A DNA stretch of 64,000 nucleotides, from assembly GCA_030247855.1 (NCBI GenBank), contig JAPDRN010000003.1:62001-126000 (forward strand), read 5' to 3'. The stretch comes from Knufia peltigerae (lineage: Eukaryota; Ascomycota; Eurotiomycetes; Chaetothyriales; Trichomeriaceae). The notes beneath the pieces are model-generated. The model was given only the letters and a program-made list of their open reading frames with translations. It did not search any database and had not been told where the DNA came from. How positions within the stretch are numbered: the first letter of the stretch is position 1; the number at the start of each line of letters is the position of its first letter. The position numbers and the translations under genes are program-made. Shown in pieces: positions 31,922 to 43,439 of the stretch.

Positions 31922-32810
31922 ATGGACACAGCACTAGATTTATCAGACGCCTCGAAGGCTTTAGATCTGGATAATATTCGTTTTCAGCTAATGTAAGTGC
32001 GATGAAGGTCCTGCATGCTATGGGACATGATCTGATTGAGGTGTCTGCAGCCGACTCGAAGATACAATCACCTTTCATCTAATCGAAAGAGTCCAATTTC
32101 CCCTCAATGCCACCATCTACGATCCCATTGCTCTTCCGGTGCCTACAACGAACCTAGCATTGCCTCCGGTCATTTCGCTGATGGACTACCTTCTATCCGA
32201 AACCGAGCGTCTCCATTCTACGATTCGTCGATATGATGCGCCCGACGAGTATGCCTTTTTCCCTGAAGTCCTTCAGCGGCCCATGCTCCAATCCATCAAG
32301 TACCCCAAGATCCTTCATGACAACGACGTAAATGTCAATCAGGTTATCAAGGAGAAGTATATAAAGGAGGTATTGCCAGAAGCCTGCCGCAAGTTCGAAC
32401 GCGAAGACCGAGGTGAGACAAAGGAGAATTATGGTAGCGCCGCGACTTGTGACGTTGCATGTCTGCAAGCTCTGTCGCGAAGGATACACTTCGGCAAGTT
32501 CGTAGCCGAGAGCAAATTCCAGCAGGAAACGGAGAGATTTGTGAAACTCATCAAGGCCGAAGACCGTGAAGGCATCGACGCCGCCATCACTAATCAGAAG
32601 GTAGAGCAGCAGGTCCTCGAGCGACTTCGGCTAAAGGCGAAGACTTATGGCAAGGATCCCTCTGCAGCCACCAAAGGTGGAGCCTCAGCAGAAGAGAAGA
32701 TCAATGTCGAGGCCGTGGTCAAGATGTATGCTCAGGTCGTAATACCTTTGACCAAGATTGTCGAAGTCGAGTACCTCATGCAAAGACTGAAAGGCACTCA
32801 ATGGGACTAA
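31922..32810 (+). CDS. ARO7: Chorismate mutase (AroQ, fungal type)
   Basis: Two exons, 31922-31992 and 32051-32810, about 276 residues (yeast Aro7 has 256). The join (GTAAGT to GTCTGCAG) gives RFQLI-RLEDTITFHLIERVQFPLN, the first helix with the conserved Arg-Leu-Glu-Asp and Glu-Arg residues. Later helices contain the family's PFFPE-like segment (YAFFPEVLQRPML), NVNQVIKEKYI, CDVACLQALSRRIHFGKFVAESKF and TNQKVEQQVLERLRLKA. The enzyme converts chorismate to prephenate, the branch point to phenylalanine and tyrosine. Fungal AroQ enzymes of this length are all-helical dimers, inhibited by tyrosine and activated by tryptophan; the regulatory loop region is present but I have not matched individual residues. 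Acts in the cytosol. The start follows a CT-rich leader and fits the yeast N-terminus. Confidence 0.95.
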
Positions 32811-32861
32811 GAGTAGTATTGCAATTGGTCGGACCGGATAGATTTTTGCATCAGTTCAATC

Positions 32862-33827
32862 CTATGGCTTCAGGTATTCGGCCACATCTTGGACAGCAGC
32901 CTTGAAGTTTTCTCCTGAGATCAATATGACGTGCCCTTGAGGCTTGATACCGAGCTCTTGGAAGACTCTTTTCGAATCCGAATGGCCTTCGTCTTGCTTG
33001 ATCGAATAATCATACTGTCCGTGACAAATTGCATGGCGGTGCAGGACTTCGTCCTCCGGATGGAAGTACATGGTTTCAAAACCCCCCCCTGTAGCCTTCT
33101 TTTTCTTCTTGGGTCTATCGTCTTCAGCGTCTAGCTTGGAGGCGACCTCGGTGTAGGTCTTGGACAGGATGAGATAATGCGAGAAGTTGTAAGGTTCCTT
33201 GTCGTCTATCGCCCACTGAATCTCTTCTAACAACATAGTGTACATCGGGGGCACGACTTCGGAAGGCACGTTAATTAGGCGTTCAGTCAGAATCAGACCG
33301 ACAGGTTGAATCGTTGCTTGTGACAGTATGTCGGCCAAAGGTGCAAGGTCAGGCTGAGATTTGGCTTTCGACTGCAAGTATTGGATGATCTTGCCAACAA
33401 AAGGTTTGTCCTAAACTAGTTAACAGCCCGCTCCCAGAGTCGCGGTGAATGGTCACTGACTTTGTGTTCTTGCAGATTGAGAACAGACAGAAAAGCATAT
33501 GCATCCGTCTCATTGCCGTCCACTTTCACAGTTGATCCCAATGTTGGCTGCGACAAGATAAGATCGGTCAGTGCGGAGAGTTCGAACAGCTGAGCATCGA
33601 CATCGAACAGCTGCTGGAGTAGGGTCTTGATTCCGTGGAAATCGACTTCTGGCTGCGGATCAAACCATTCGAAATCGACATTGAGTGTATCAAAATCCTG
33701 TGCTCCTAGTCAGCCATGATTGCGATGAACTGCCTAGAGTCTAGTCTACCTCCTCGTCACCGCTCGCGTCATCCACCATAGCATCCTTATCGACGATCTT
33801 GTCGCCGAGTTCCTTTCTTTTGCTCAT
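32862..33827 (-). CDS. BCP1: Bcp1/BCCIP family protein
   Basis: Three exons on the minus strand: 33827-33750, 33697-33461 and 33410-32862, about 287 residues (yeast Bcp1: 283). Exon 1 is a short acidic N-terminus (MSKRKELGDKIVDKDAM). Joining gives DEE-DFDTLNVDFEWFDPQPEVDFHGIK, the hallmark start of the BCIP domain, then TLGSTVKVDGNETDAYAFLSVLNLQEHK. Exon 3 has the GLILTERLINVPSEVVPPMY motif and ends in a segment with MYFHPEDEVLH. A Lys-rich stretch (PKKKKKATGGG) may be a nuclear signal. In yeast, Bcp1 is a nuclear chaperone for ribosomal protein Rpl23 and is needed for nuclear export; human BCCIP binds BRCA2. The gene converges on chorismate mutase with only about 50 bases between the stops and diverges from GMP synthase across 253 bp. 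Confidence 0.93.
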
Positions 33828-34080
33828 CTCGAGATGTGTGCTTGGCCTGTGTTGTTTCTTTATCGAACACGTCTGTAGATCAACCAGCGCAGTCAATGAA
33901 ATTGGTCCAGCAACTTTTTTGATCGGATGCGGGGAAGAGTACAGTACGATATTCTGTTCCCTGTTGGCGTCTCCACCAATGTCGAGCCCCTCGCCCAATA
34001 CGAATAAATCATTTTTTCTTTCCCGCGCTCAACTTCTCAATCCTTTCCTTTGGGCTCATTGAATTGATCTCCCAGTCACC

Positions 34081-35772
34081 ATGGCTGCCAACGGCGAGAC
34101 GACCGAAGATGCGGTCAATGTTCCCGCTAAAACCTTTGACACGGTCCTTGTCCTCGATTTTGGGTAGGCTCTCTAGATGCTTTTCTTTGCGCCGTCATGA
34201 CTCACAAACCATTCAAGATCGCAATACTCCCACCTTATCACGCGTCGCCTGCGCGAATTGAATATCTACTCGGAGATGCTGCCATGTACACAGAAGATCT
34301 CAGAATTGCATTTCACGCCAAAGGGCATCATTTTGTCGGGCGGCCCTTATTCAGTCTACGAGGATGGTGCACCACATGTTGATCCGGCGGCGTTTGACCT
34401 CGGCGTGCCCATCCTAGGAATATGTTATGGTCTCCAGGAACTGGCATGGCATCACGGCAAGAATGTTCTGGCCGGCGAAAAGAGGGAATACGGTCATGCA
34501 TTCCTCAAAATTGAGAGACATTCGGGCAAGGAAGAACACATCGACCGCCTCTTCGAGGGTATCGAGGATGATATCGAGGTGTGGATGAGCCACGGCGATA
34601 AACTGTCTAAACTGCCTGATGGATTCCACCCTATTGCGACAACAGCCAACTCCCCTTTCGCAGGCATCGCCAGCACAGACAAACCATACTTCGGTATTCA
34701 ATTCCATCCCGAAGTCACACATACGCCCCGTGGTACTCAGATTCTGAGCAACTTTGCTGTCAACATCTGCAAAGCTCGGCAAGACTGGACGATGGAGAAG
34801 TTCGTTGATAAAGAAATCGAGCGCATCCGAGCACTTGTTGGTCCCAAAGGTCAAGTCATCGGCGCTGTTTCAGGCGGTGTCGATTCTACTGTTGCTGCCA
34901 AGCTCATGCAGGAAGCTATTGGAGACCGTTTTCATGCCGTCCTGGTTGACAATGGTGTTCTGAGGCTTGACGAAGCCAAGACTGTCAAGGAGACGCTTAC
35001 CAAACATCTTGGTATCAATCTCACGGTAGTTGACGCAAGCGACCTCTTCCTGGGAAAACTCAAAGGAGTCTCCGACCCCGAGAAGAAGCGCAAGATAATT
35101 GGCAATACTTTTATCGAGATCTTTCAGGACAAAGCCAAGGCTATTGCTGAAGCTGCAGCTAACTCTCCAAAAGCTGGAGATATCGAGTGGCTACTCCAAG
35201 GTACATTGTACCCAGATGTGATTGAGAGTATTTCGTTCAAGGGTCCATCCGCTACGATCAAGACACACCACAACGTAGGTGGTCTCTTAGAGGGTATGCA
35301 CCTTAAGCTCATCGAGCCTTTGAGAGAACTATTCAAGGACGAAGTCAGAGCACTGGGCACGAATCTCGGCATCCCAGAGCATCTGGTCTGGAGACATCCT
35401 TTCCCTGGACCAGGTCTTGCCATTCGTATTCTGGGCGAAGTCAATGAAGAACAACTCAAGATCGCTCGTCATGCCGACAAGATCTTCATTGATGAGATTG
35501 TCGCGGCCGGCCTTTATAGAAAAATTTCTCAGGCTTTCGCAGCACTTCTTCCAGTCAAAGCGGTAGGAGTCATGGGAGACAAGAGAGTGCACGCTCAGGT
35601 TATTGCTCTTCGTGCTGTCGAGACCACGGATTTCATGACAGCCGACTGGTTTCCATTTGATGGAGATTTCCTGAAGAGAGTAAGCAGGAGAATTGTTAAT
35701 GAAGTTGACGGTGTTTGCCGTGTTGTGTACGATGTCACCAGCAAACCTCCTGGAACAATTGAGATGGAATAG
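34081..35772 (+). CDS. GUA1: GMP synthase (glutamine-hydrolysing)
   Basis: Two exons, 34081-34163 and 34218-35772, about 545 residues. The join (donor GTAGGC) restores VLDFGSQYSHLITRRLRELN. The N-terminal class I glutamine amidotransferase domain has the nucleophile in GICYGLQ (about Cys97) and the FHPEVTHT motif with the catalytic His and Glu. The ATP pyrophosphatase domain has the P-loop SGGVDST (about residues 246-252). The C-terminal dimerisation domain includes RHPFPGPGLAIRILGE and ends in KPPGTIEME. The enzyme makes GMP from XMP, glutamine and ATP, the last step of de novo guanine nucleotide synthesis, in the cytosol. All key residues are present. A 243-codon open frame on the opposite strand across the 3' half is a shadow of this gene. 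Confidence 0.97.
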
Positions 35773-36227
35773 ACAAACATATTGGGTTGGTCTCGAGTAG
35801 AGTGAACTAGATACAGGCGTCAGGTAAAGGAGAAATGTTGGAGTGCGTTCTGAGTGATTAAGATACCACAGGTTATAGAAGCTACCCATTCCTGCAAGGG
35901 AACAATGGTTTTGGGTCAGTATTTCTCGCAAGTTCTCATACATTCTTGTGACGATGCTGCTGATGTCTTGACGCTCCTTCAGAAATGTTGGGCAGAAGAG
36001 AGCTGTACGGGTATCATTCTCGGCCCACCAGAGATCCCTTGATAACTGAATGAGTATCAAAGGTAGGAGTTTCTTGAGGCAGCCATGAAAAACGCTCTAC
36101 ATCCTCGGTGTAGAATTTGTTGCAGGGAAGACTGGTCTTGGCATCACTCTATACACTCGCTGTTCAGAACAAGCAGTTTTCATACTCTTGCCATACCCAT
36201 TGCCATCTACCAGAATATGCGACATTC
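35773..36227. other. Intergenic
   Basis: About 450 bases between the GMP synthase stop and the next start; nothing recognised beyond 3' and 5' leader sequence. Confidence 0.4.
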
Positions 36228-38926
36228 ATGTCGACCCCATCTCTTCTTGAATACGCGCGATTTCATGGTCTTGCAATCGACCACGGTCAAAAGGATCCTT
36301 TCGCATATCTCGATGCTCTCGAACCTGAATGCGATCTTGTGGAAGTTGATGCTGCCTTGTCTGATCCTACGTTTCCTTCCTACAAAGCATCTATTCACGA
36401 GCCGAAACTGCAGCTGGGTCGAGATGCCAGTCAGATTCTCTCCGAAAGCATCAAAGATCCGTGTCCAGATATATCAGGCCAGTACCTATTTCCCAAGTTT
36501 CACAGGTTGAAAAGCCTCAAGCTTGAAGAGCCTTTGTTGTCTACTGACCACGCATTTGACGTCTGGAACTTCAAGCGAAGCGCCGCCGCTGGTCTTGGGT
36601 TGAAAAGCCTTCTTGTCCAGGCTGAAACGTCTGGTATTGCAGGCAGAGACCAAGCCGCAGAAGAATGGGATAATGCTCTCTTTGGGAGGAGCTACGAAAG
36701 ATTCTCCGATCAGGTGAGACACGAGAGGCTACATGTTTCTAGAGAGGCTTTGTCTCGTATATCCAAGAACTGCAGAGATGAAGGGAATGGAATGGACAAG
36801 TACCGTGTTCTGATGGAGGGACTGGATTGGAAGACAGTCAGTTGTACGGTCTTTGCCCATTTCGAACTAACCAGAACCAGGACACAAGACAAGCCGAATC
36901 CTACCCGCTCATGCACTCAAGCCTGCTTCCTAGTCCGAGCCCGCCATCATTGCCCAAACACAACAGCCGTCTAGAGGATACGGATGAACTTGACATTGGC
37001 AAACCCCAGCTCGAGGTCGATGAATATTTAGATACGGATGCTGCTACTATAGTGAGCGCCGAACATCATGCAATTTCGCAGATTGAGGAGCTGCCCATCG
37101 ATACTTCTCCGAAGATGCAAGAACAGTCGGGAGATAGTGCAACACTATTGAAGGTGGGAATAAGGGCCCCTAGAAATGTCAGCCAAGATAGTGTCGACAA
37201 TACACGAGTCATCAGGCCGCAGCCCTTTGACATTTCCAGCCCAGCCTTATCCGTACATTTGAAGCTTCGAACTCAGGCACAGTCTCTAAAAGCATGCATT
37301 CCGGACTTACAGCCGACCCGATATCAATTAGCAGAAACGTGTACAATGCAGGGTGATATCTTGGAGGACCTCTTCAGCAAATCTCAGCTCCACACTCTTT
37401 TTGCCACAACACTCGAAGAGAACAATCTTTCGAATTGGCACCAATTTGACACTGCCGAGTTTCAGGACATCCTAAGAGAATCCATCAACGATGCCGGACG
37501 TCTTCCAGAAATCATGGCTTCTTCACCAAATATCATGCCGAGCGAGAAAATGCTTTGGAAACGACCTGGTCTGGTGCTCCTAGACTCTGAAGACTTTAGC
37601 GACGTGCAGATGGACATTGACAACGACCTACGTCAGGATGTTTCAGCGGAGCCCCTGCCCCAGGTCCCGCAGAAGAGATGTGCCCCTGGTGCCAAACTTG
37701 ATATCCAATCATCTAGGAAGAAACAGCTGTCGAATTCAGGAAAAACTCCAACGATGCCACCACGTGGCTCTTTTCAGCCAAATCGAGGCCGTCTAAAAGA
37801 ATTGATAGCCTCTCAACTCCGCAGTCCGGCGTCAAATGTGTCTGTGGTAGCTCAGAAGGAATCCAAGCCCCACGGGACCAGTCGCTTTTCCGCGGCGAAG
37901 TCACTGAGCACGTTTCTGGATCTTCGTGGTAGTAAGTTCAAGAGAGCGATCTTCTCTGAGAACGCCAATCAGCAGCAGCTATCGGATGACCCGATACAAT
38001 GTACACCGTCAGAGGGCTCGGACATTATCAGGATATCTCCACACAACGATACTAAAGTCGCCTCGCAGCGGCAAGTTCAGATGATCTTATCGCCATTAGC
38101 TATGGCCAGCATGACGAATATGTGCCTGAAAAATGATATACTTGCTTTGGAGAAATTTGACCCCCCAAAGTCCATTGTTATCAATACAGAAATGCTTCGG
38201 AAAGATCGATGCCTCATGGCCTCTCTCGAAACTAACGCAGAGGGCTCATTATCCATGATTTACCGAGACATGGACTCGCCAGATATCATCTTAAATCCTC
38301 GCTCGTGCCTCATCTTTACTAATTTACAATCTTTGAACCAGAGAAACCTGCCCGGTCAATACGGCTCAGCAGGAGAAGGCCTAGTACAGAGTATAGTCTC
38401 ACGATTGGCACCAGAGTACGAAATAATATTTGTCCTTGTTGTGGTACCCGATACTGATGGATGTGTCTCTACGAATACCCAAGATATCATGGCCATTTTC
38501 GCTGAGTTTTGTGTGAGTAAGAGTGACAGGCACACAGAGGCTCGCCCAATCTGGATCTCAACCAACATGGATTCGAGCACCATGAGCGATAACCTTCAAA
38601 GCTGGGTCTGGACACTGATCCATCAGTACGGATTGCCTATACCTCAGCCGAGTCAGCTCAGTGCCGTCATCCCCGATAACTTATCATTGATTCACGATGA
38701 AACGATCGGGGAAAAATTTCTTCGAAAAGCTGGCCTCAATCCGATGGCAGCTCAAGTGGCACTTCACGTATTGAAGAGACAAAAGGCCACGTTCGGACAG
38801 GTCTCGGAGAGCGTTGGCTTGAAGGAACTTGCTCACCTCGAAACCGAAGGACGAATGAACTGGCTTCGGGATGTGTTGGGTCCCAAGATGGTGACGAAAA
38901 TGAATCTAGCCTTTGAGACTCAGTGA
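36228..38926 (+). CDS. SHOC1/Zip2-like meiotic protein with degenerate XPF nuclease fold
   Basis: Two exons, 36228-36836 and 36881-38926, about 884 residues; the 44-nt intron has donor GTCAGT and branch CTAAC. Residues 1-200 are a mixed helical N-terminus and the middle is disordered. From about residue 640 the sequence follows the XPF-type nuclease fold: SIVINTEMLRKDRCLM, then DSPDIILNPRSCLIFTNLQ where active XPF has GDYIL...ERKS, then EIIFVLVVVP and a WISTN strand. A tandem HhH-like end follows (GEKFLRKAGLNPMAAQVALH, then WLRDVLG). The catalytic ERK triad is replaced, so it should not cut DNA. SHOC1 (animals), Zip2 (yeast) and Sordaria Zip2 share such a dead XPF module and work with Spo16 in meiotic crossover formation. 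I assign this family from the fold pattern; an orphan XPF-like protein is the alternative. The start at 36228 was chosen over the open upstream stretch. Confidence 0.55.
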
Positions 38927-39546
38927 CACAAAACTTACGTGAGAGGAGCTATAACATCCTCCTAGAAATCGACTCCACTACGCAGAACATGGAGGATTAG
39001 AAGGCTCTGTCTCCGGGTAAACAGAATCAAAATCAATACGGAAAACCCTCTTACCAATGGTGATGTGTAAATACATATTCTGTTGCTAGAGTCCAAAGCC
39101 CCACCAATTTCTTGAAGTGTTCTAAGAACTTCACCGTCCAGACCCTATCACCAGGAATCAATCGAGCACCTCATGTACCAAGTCGAAGACAATCACTGCA
39201 TTTCACCTGACTATTCTTGTCAGTCTTGTCCGATCGTAACTCAGCCATTACTTTTCCCCTGTGGGTACGGCTCCATGTTATGTTTCCCGTATCCGTCCCA
39301 TGAGATGACTTCCAACACGGAAAATGTGCCCACGAGCGGGGTCGAGCTGCTGCTTTGTCCTGCACGATATGGGTGAGATGGATAACGAGATGTTATATAT
39401 TGCGCCTCTCCATGATGTGTGAATTCAATCAATGGCCTTAAATATTGCCCTGTCTGCAACTCTTCGACTGGGGGATACACCGCAAGCACTTAAACTTTAC
39501 ACTCCCTTTTTCAAGACCACCCAGAATCCAGGCGCAGCATATCAAG
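38927..39546. other. Intergenic
   Basis: About 620 bases with no supported gene; short frames only. Confidence 0.4.
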
Positions 39547-40122
39547 ATGTCAAGCATCGAAGCTGACCCTATGTCACCTCTGCGTACCCCCGTGGTGCAC
39601 ATAACCACCCACAACGCTTCCGGAAAGGCCATCATTCACAGTTCGAACGACAAACCTCTAGCCCCATATTCAGGCATGCGAGTCAGCCACAAGCTGGTCT
39701 ACACGTCAAACGGACTGCCCATGGACTTGAACGACGAAGTAGATGTCAAAGCGCACAAGGAAATCGAGGAATCAGGCAACCTAAACATTGTCAAAAAGGG
39801 CGGGACGGTATGCCGCGTCGTGGACTTTGCGCCGGGAAACAAGTCGATGATGCACAGAACTCAGAGCCTGGACTTTGGGGTGGTTCTCAGCGGACAGATC
39901 GTCATGGAGTTGGACGATGGAAGTAAGACGCTTATGAAGGAAAGTGATGTTGCGGTGCAGAGAGCAACAATGCATACGTGGAAGAACCCCAGCGAGACGG
40001 AGTGGGCGAGACTCTTGTTCGTTCTTCAGGATTCGAAGCCTCTAGAAGTTGGAGGACAGCGACTCAAGGAGGATATCAGTGAAGGGCATGGTGTATTCCC
40101 AAGCAGTGGAAATGATGCATAG
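39547..40122 (+). CDS. Cupin-domain protein
   Basis: Single-exon gene of 191 residues from ATG 39547. The N-terminal third is a beta-rich extension (VVHITTHNASGKAIIHSS). The cupin_2 barrel lies at about residues 90-165: FAPGNKSMMHRTQSLDFGVVLSG corresponds to cupin motif 1, where the usual two His and Glu metal ligands are only partly kept (one His before RTQ), and DVAVQRATMHTWKNPS to motif 2 with its His. This group of fungal proteins resembles small single-cupin proteins near oxidoreductase or detoxification genes; the reaction is unknown. Metal binding may be weakened by the missing ligands. No signal peptide was found, so it is probably cytosolic. Confidence 0.88.
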   Translation: MSSIEADPMSPLRTPVVHITTHNASGKAIIHSSNDKPLAPYSGMRVSHKLVYTSNGLPMDLNDEVDVKAHKEIEESGNLNIVKKGGTVCRVVDFAPGNKSMMHRTQSLDFGVVLSGQIVMELDDGSKTLMKESDVAVQRATMHTWKNPSETEWARLLFVLQDSKPLEVGGQRLKEDISEGHGVFPSSGNDA

Positions 40123-40547
40123 AGCATAATACAAGCGCTGCAATGATAGGGGGCTCTGGGTCGATAGATCACAACATGACATCCAGCTGACTCGTCACGA
40201 TGTCCTTGTTGTCGCAGCTACCCACGCTCTCTTCTGAAGATACCAGAGAATTCCTAGCAGCAGCTTTTTGTGCTGAATATCGCATCATTTATGTAACGCT
40301 GAGTAAAGGAAATGCAGACTGCGATGAGGACGGACGTCGATGCCGTTCAAAGAGTCTGACGTACTGTGGCACAAGGGCCTCGATATGGAAGGTTGCGCGA
40401 ATCTTCAACTTCGACTCTATGCAATGCCTACAATGCCTACAACAACTACCTCCTTACCTTCCTTCTATCCTTCTATTGTCCTCTCATATACTCCCCTAAT
40501 CTGCTACGTATCTTCTACCTGCACCGTCAGACCTTATACCCATCACC
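40123..40547. other. Promoter region of App1-like gene
   Basis: 425 bases with a strongly pyrimidine-rich part at 40430-40500. A possible tiny first exon of the next gene lies at 40385-40391 (see that gene). Confidence 0.35.
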
Positions 40548-43439
40548 GTGGCTCCTCCGTTCCGAGGTGTAACTCGGTCCCGTAACACCTTTTCCCTGCT
40601 GCGTTACCTCTTTCCCAACACCCATCGACGTGCGCGTGAGAGGTTCCTGGGCTTCCGACACGAATACATCCCTCGACTTAAGCTACGAGCACAGTCCCGT
40701 ATTTACCAGGCCATCGTCCGTAGCCAGCGAAGGAAACAAGAGAAAAGAGCGGCAGGGAGAGGTCTTGTGCCCTTCATTCAGCGAAGGAAGAGCCGCATCT
40801 TGCGTGCATTGTATGGCAAACACCATGCTCGTACCAGAAACTCGTCAAGTGCGAGATCAGCCGACCAGATGACCAGCTATGGCCAGTCTGGCGCGAGGGT
40901 GCCAGGCTCGAGGCGTGAGAAGGTGCGGGGGTACCTGAAGGCGGCGAACGAGTTGAGACAGATATACCAAGAGCAAATCACGCAGAAAATGCAGGGGAGT
41001 GAGACTGATGGGAGCATGCCTGGAGATTTCCCAGATGTGGATATCGTTAGAAGCGGTAACGAGGAGATGCTATTGTTCCCAAGTTACGCTACGAAACACC
41101 GGAAAAGTAGGATGAACCAGACAGATGCCGGCAGATATCCACCAGGAACACATGAGTCAGTAGAGTCACCACACAGCACTGGAGATGCAGAGTATTGGAA
41201 GAGGGAATGGGAAAAGTACGAGGATGCCAACGCTGTTGTAGACGTCGATGTTCGGGGATGGATCTACTCTCCACAAGCTGGTCCCTTGAACAGAAAGAAT
41301 CGTCTTCTCTTGGCCGTAGCCCGGCGTTTGAGTGGTGTTTATGCCCCTTTGACAGATCAAACATCGTCTCGGGCTTCCAGTCAAGGGCTGCCTGGCCAGG
41401 AAAGGCGTGAGGACAGCCCTTCTCGTTATGAAGATGAAATTGCGGCCAGAGAAGCCGAGAATATTGCTCGTCACGGCGAGATCGAGGCTGATGCGGCTCA
41501 ACGGGGAAGCTACAGTCAAGCGAGCGGAAACGGGGAACATGGTCAGGGCAGTCGAAATGGGTCTTTGACGCAACACAACAACCTCATTACAGAAACCTCG
41601 TCACATCAAGATCCCGGGCAGGATTCACTCAAAAAGCGCGAATCCTGGAACGAACCTGCAAACATGAACCGTGAAGAATTGGCGGCTGCTAACCAACTGC
41701 TGCTCACGAGATTAAAACCATTCATGACAACGCCTGTGGCCAACACTCCTATCACGGTATTCTTTTTCAACGACCAAAAGTCTGCGTCAAAGTCGGTGAC
41801 GACAGATGAGTCTGGACATTTTAACCTGCGTGCGGCATTGGATTTCGTCCCTGCTCAGGTCAGAGTCCTGGCTTCGGACAAACTATCTGCCACCGAAGAA
41901 GTGATTGTGACAGAGAGTCAAGGTATCAGTCTGATCAGCGACATTGATGACACAGTCAAGCATTCAGCCATTGCCAGTGGTGCAAGGGAAATATTCAAAA
42001 ACACATTCATTCGCGAACTGGGCGACCTGACTATCAAGGGCGTGAAGGAATGGTATGCTAAAATGGCGAGTATGGGGGTCAAGCTCCACTATGTGTCAAA
42101 TTCTCCCTGGCAATTATATCCTCTGCTGCGAAGCTATTTTGCTTTGGCAGGCCTTCCAGCTGGCTCAATCCATCTTAAGCAGTACTCTGGAATGTTGCAG
42201 GGCATCTTTGAACCCGCTGCGGAGCGGAAGCGAGGCACGATCAATCGGCTGATGAATGATTTTCCCGATCGGAAGTTCGTCCTGGTTGGAGACAGTGGGG
42301 AAGCCGATCTCGAGGTTTACACTGATGTCGTCCTAGAATATCCGAAGCGGATTTTGGGCGTCTTCATCCGCGATGTGACAACGCCCCCCAACAAGGGGTT
42401 TTTTGATCAAGCCATTTCGAACACCACCCCAGACTCTATGATATCTTCTAACGATGGGAGCCGTCTTCCTCGGTCAAATCAGCTAAACGAAGATAATGAA
42501 GACAGACCTGCCTTGCCTACAAGACCCAAGCCGGAACACAAAGCTCATTCTATGCCACCACGGGAAGAGGACCTGATCGACTTTAGGGACGAGCCTGAGT
42601 CGGAAAGCAGCAAGGCCAAAGGATCACACTCGGACGATCTCAAATTGTTGAATGAGAAGCCTGCCGCTCCAGCAAAACCAAACAAGCCGTCCAGCCTACG
42701 AAATTTTTCGACTACGTCAATGCAATCTACAAATCACGATAGATTATCGGCTTCGGATACCGAGGTCCATGAGACGGGCAAGAAAAAGCCACCACCGCCA
42801 CCCAAACCTCGACGCGGAGGCGGTAGTGCTAGGTCGGAAAGCTCCAATATTGCACCTCTGCCACGAGCACCCTTCTCATCTCCTCGTCAAAACCAAAATT
42901 CGTCGCATCTCACATCTTCGAGCAAGGGGCCCGTTCCCACACCACCTATATCACGAACAAATACGTCTGCGAGTACGGTTTCTATTAGCCAGTCCTCTGT
43001 TCATGACGAAGGATATATAGCATCCGCTCGCAGACAAATTTCATCTGCGTACAATGCTCTCCCACCGATTCGCTCAGTGCCTCCTTCTCGGCCTGCTGAT
43101 CAGACAGGCATCAGCAGTGACAGCAGACCGAATCCTCCTCTGCCTCCTCGAAGAGGTCTGTCTAGTTATCCTGCTGCTGCAGCTCGTTGGGCCACTGGCG
43201 CCACCGGCGGTGATCCTGCTGCGGGAGGGGACGGAGGTATGGTAGGTGGTACGTACGATAAAAAGCTTGAGATTTGGAAGAGGAGATGGGCAAGAGCTGA
43301 AGAGATTATGCATCAACGGGGAGTTTTACTTCGGACTTGGAGGGTGGGAAGCGATGTTATGGATGATTGTGTCAGACTGGTGAAGAAGGAAATGGAGAGA
43401 AGCGAAAGTACGAGTACAAGTACAAGCACTGGTAGCTGA
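40548..43439 (+). CDS. app1: App1-type phosphatidate phosphatase (DUF2183)
   Basis: An open frame runs from 40500 to the stop at 43439. It lacks an ATG before 40869, which would give 856 residues starting MTSYGQSGARV. The ~107 codons before it look coding (basic, conserved-looking RRARERFLGFRHEYIPRLKL), so a missed first exon is likely. One phase-fitting option is ATG-GAA-G at 40385-40391 with donor GTTGCG, branch CTAAT at 40496 and acceptor CGTCAG at 40530. Shared family elements are SREKVRGYLKAANELRQ near the N-terminus and the catalytic DxDxT motif in SDIDDTVKHSA. VGDSGEADLEVYTDV and FIRDVT follow. The C-terminal third is Pro/Ser-rich with PPPPPKP-type SH3 ligands. Yeast App1 is a Mg2+-dependent phosphatidate phosphatase at actin patches that acts in endocytosis; the proline-rich tail fits binding to SH3 proteins there. 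Confidence 0.9.
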   Translation: MAPPFRGVTRSRNTFSLLRYLFPNTHRRARERFLGFRHEYIPRLKLRAQSRIYQAIVRSQRRKQEKRAAGRGLVPFIQRRKSRILRALYGKHHARTRNSSSARSADQMTSYGQSGARVPGSRREKVRGYLKAANELRQIYQEQITQKMQGSETDGSMPGDFPDVDIVRSGNEEMLLFPSYATKHRKSRMNQTDAGRYPPGTHESVESPHSTGDAEYWKREWEKYEDANAVVDVDVRGWIYSPQAGPLNRKNRLLLAVARRLSGVYAPLTDQTSSRASSQGLPGQERREDSPSRYEDEIAAREAENIARHGEIEADAAQRGSYSQASGNGEHGQGSRNGSLTQHNNLITETSSHQDPGQDSLKKRESWNEPANMNREELAAANQLLLTRLKPFMTTPVANTPITVFFFNDQKSASKSVTTDESGHFNLRAALDFVPAQVRVLASDKLSATEEVIVTESQGISLISDIDDTVKHSAIASGAREIFKNTFIRELGDLTIKGVKEWYAKMASMGVKLHYVSNSPWQLYPLLRSYFALAGLPAGSIHLKQYSGMLQGIFEPAAERKRGTINRLMNDFPDRKFVLVGDSGEADLEVYTDVVLEYPKRILGVFIRDVTTPPNKGFFDQAISNTTPDSMISSNDGSRLPRSNQLNEDNEDRPALPTRPKPEHKAHSMPPREEDLIDFRDEPESESSKAKGSHSDDLKLLNEKPAAPAKPNKPSSLRNFSTTSMQSTNHDRLSASDTEVHETGKKKPPPPPKPRRGGGSARSESSNIAPLPRAPFSSPRQNQNSSHLTSSSKGPVPTPPISRTNTSASTVSISQSSVHDEGYIASARRQISSAYNALPPIRSVPPSRPADQTGISSDSRPNPPLPPRRGLSSYPAAAARWATGATGGDPAAGGDGGMVGGTYDKKLEIWKRRWARAEEIMHQRGVLLRTWRVGSDVMDDCVRLVKKEMERSESTSTSTSTGS

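Noticed and set aside
35329..36060. 243-codon open frame on the minus strand across the end of GMP synthase
   Set aside because: It begins with a non-ATG codon, lies mostly antisense to the strongly conserved GUA1 exon, and shows no domain; it is a shadow frame.
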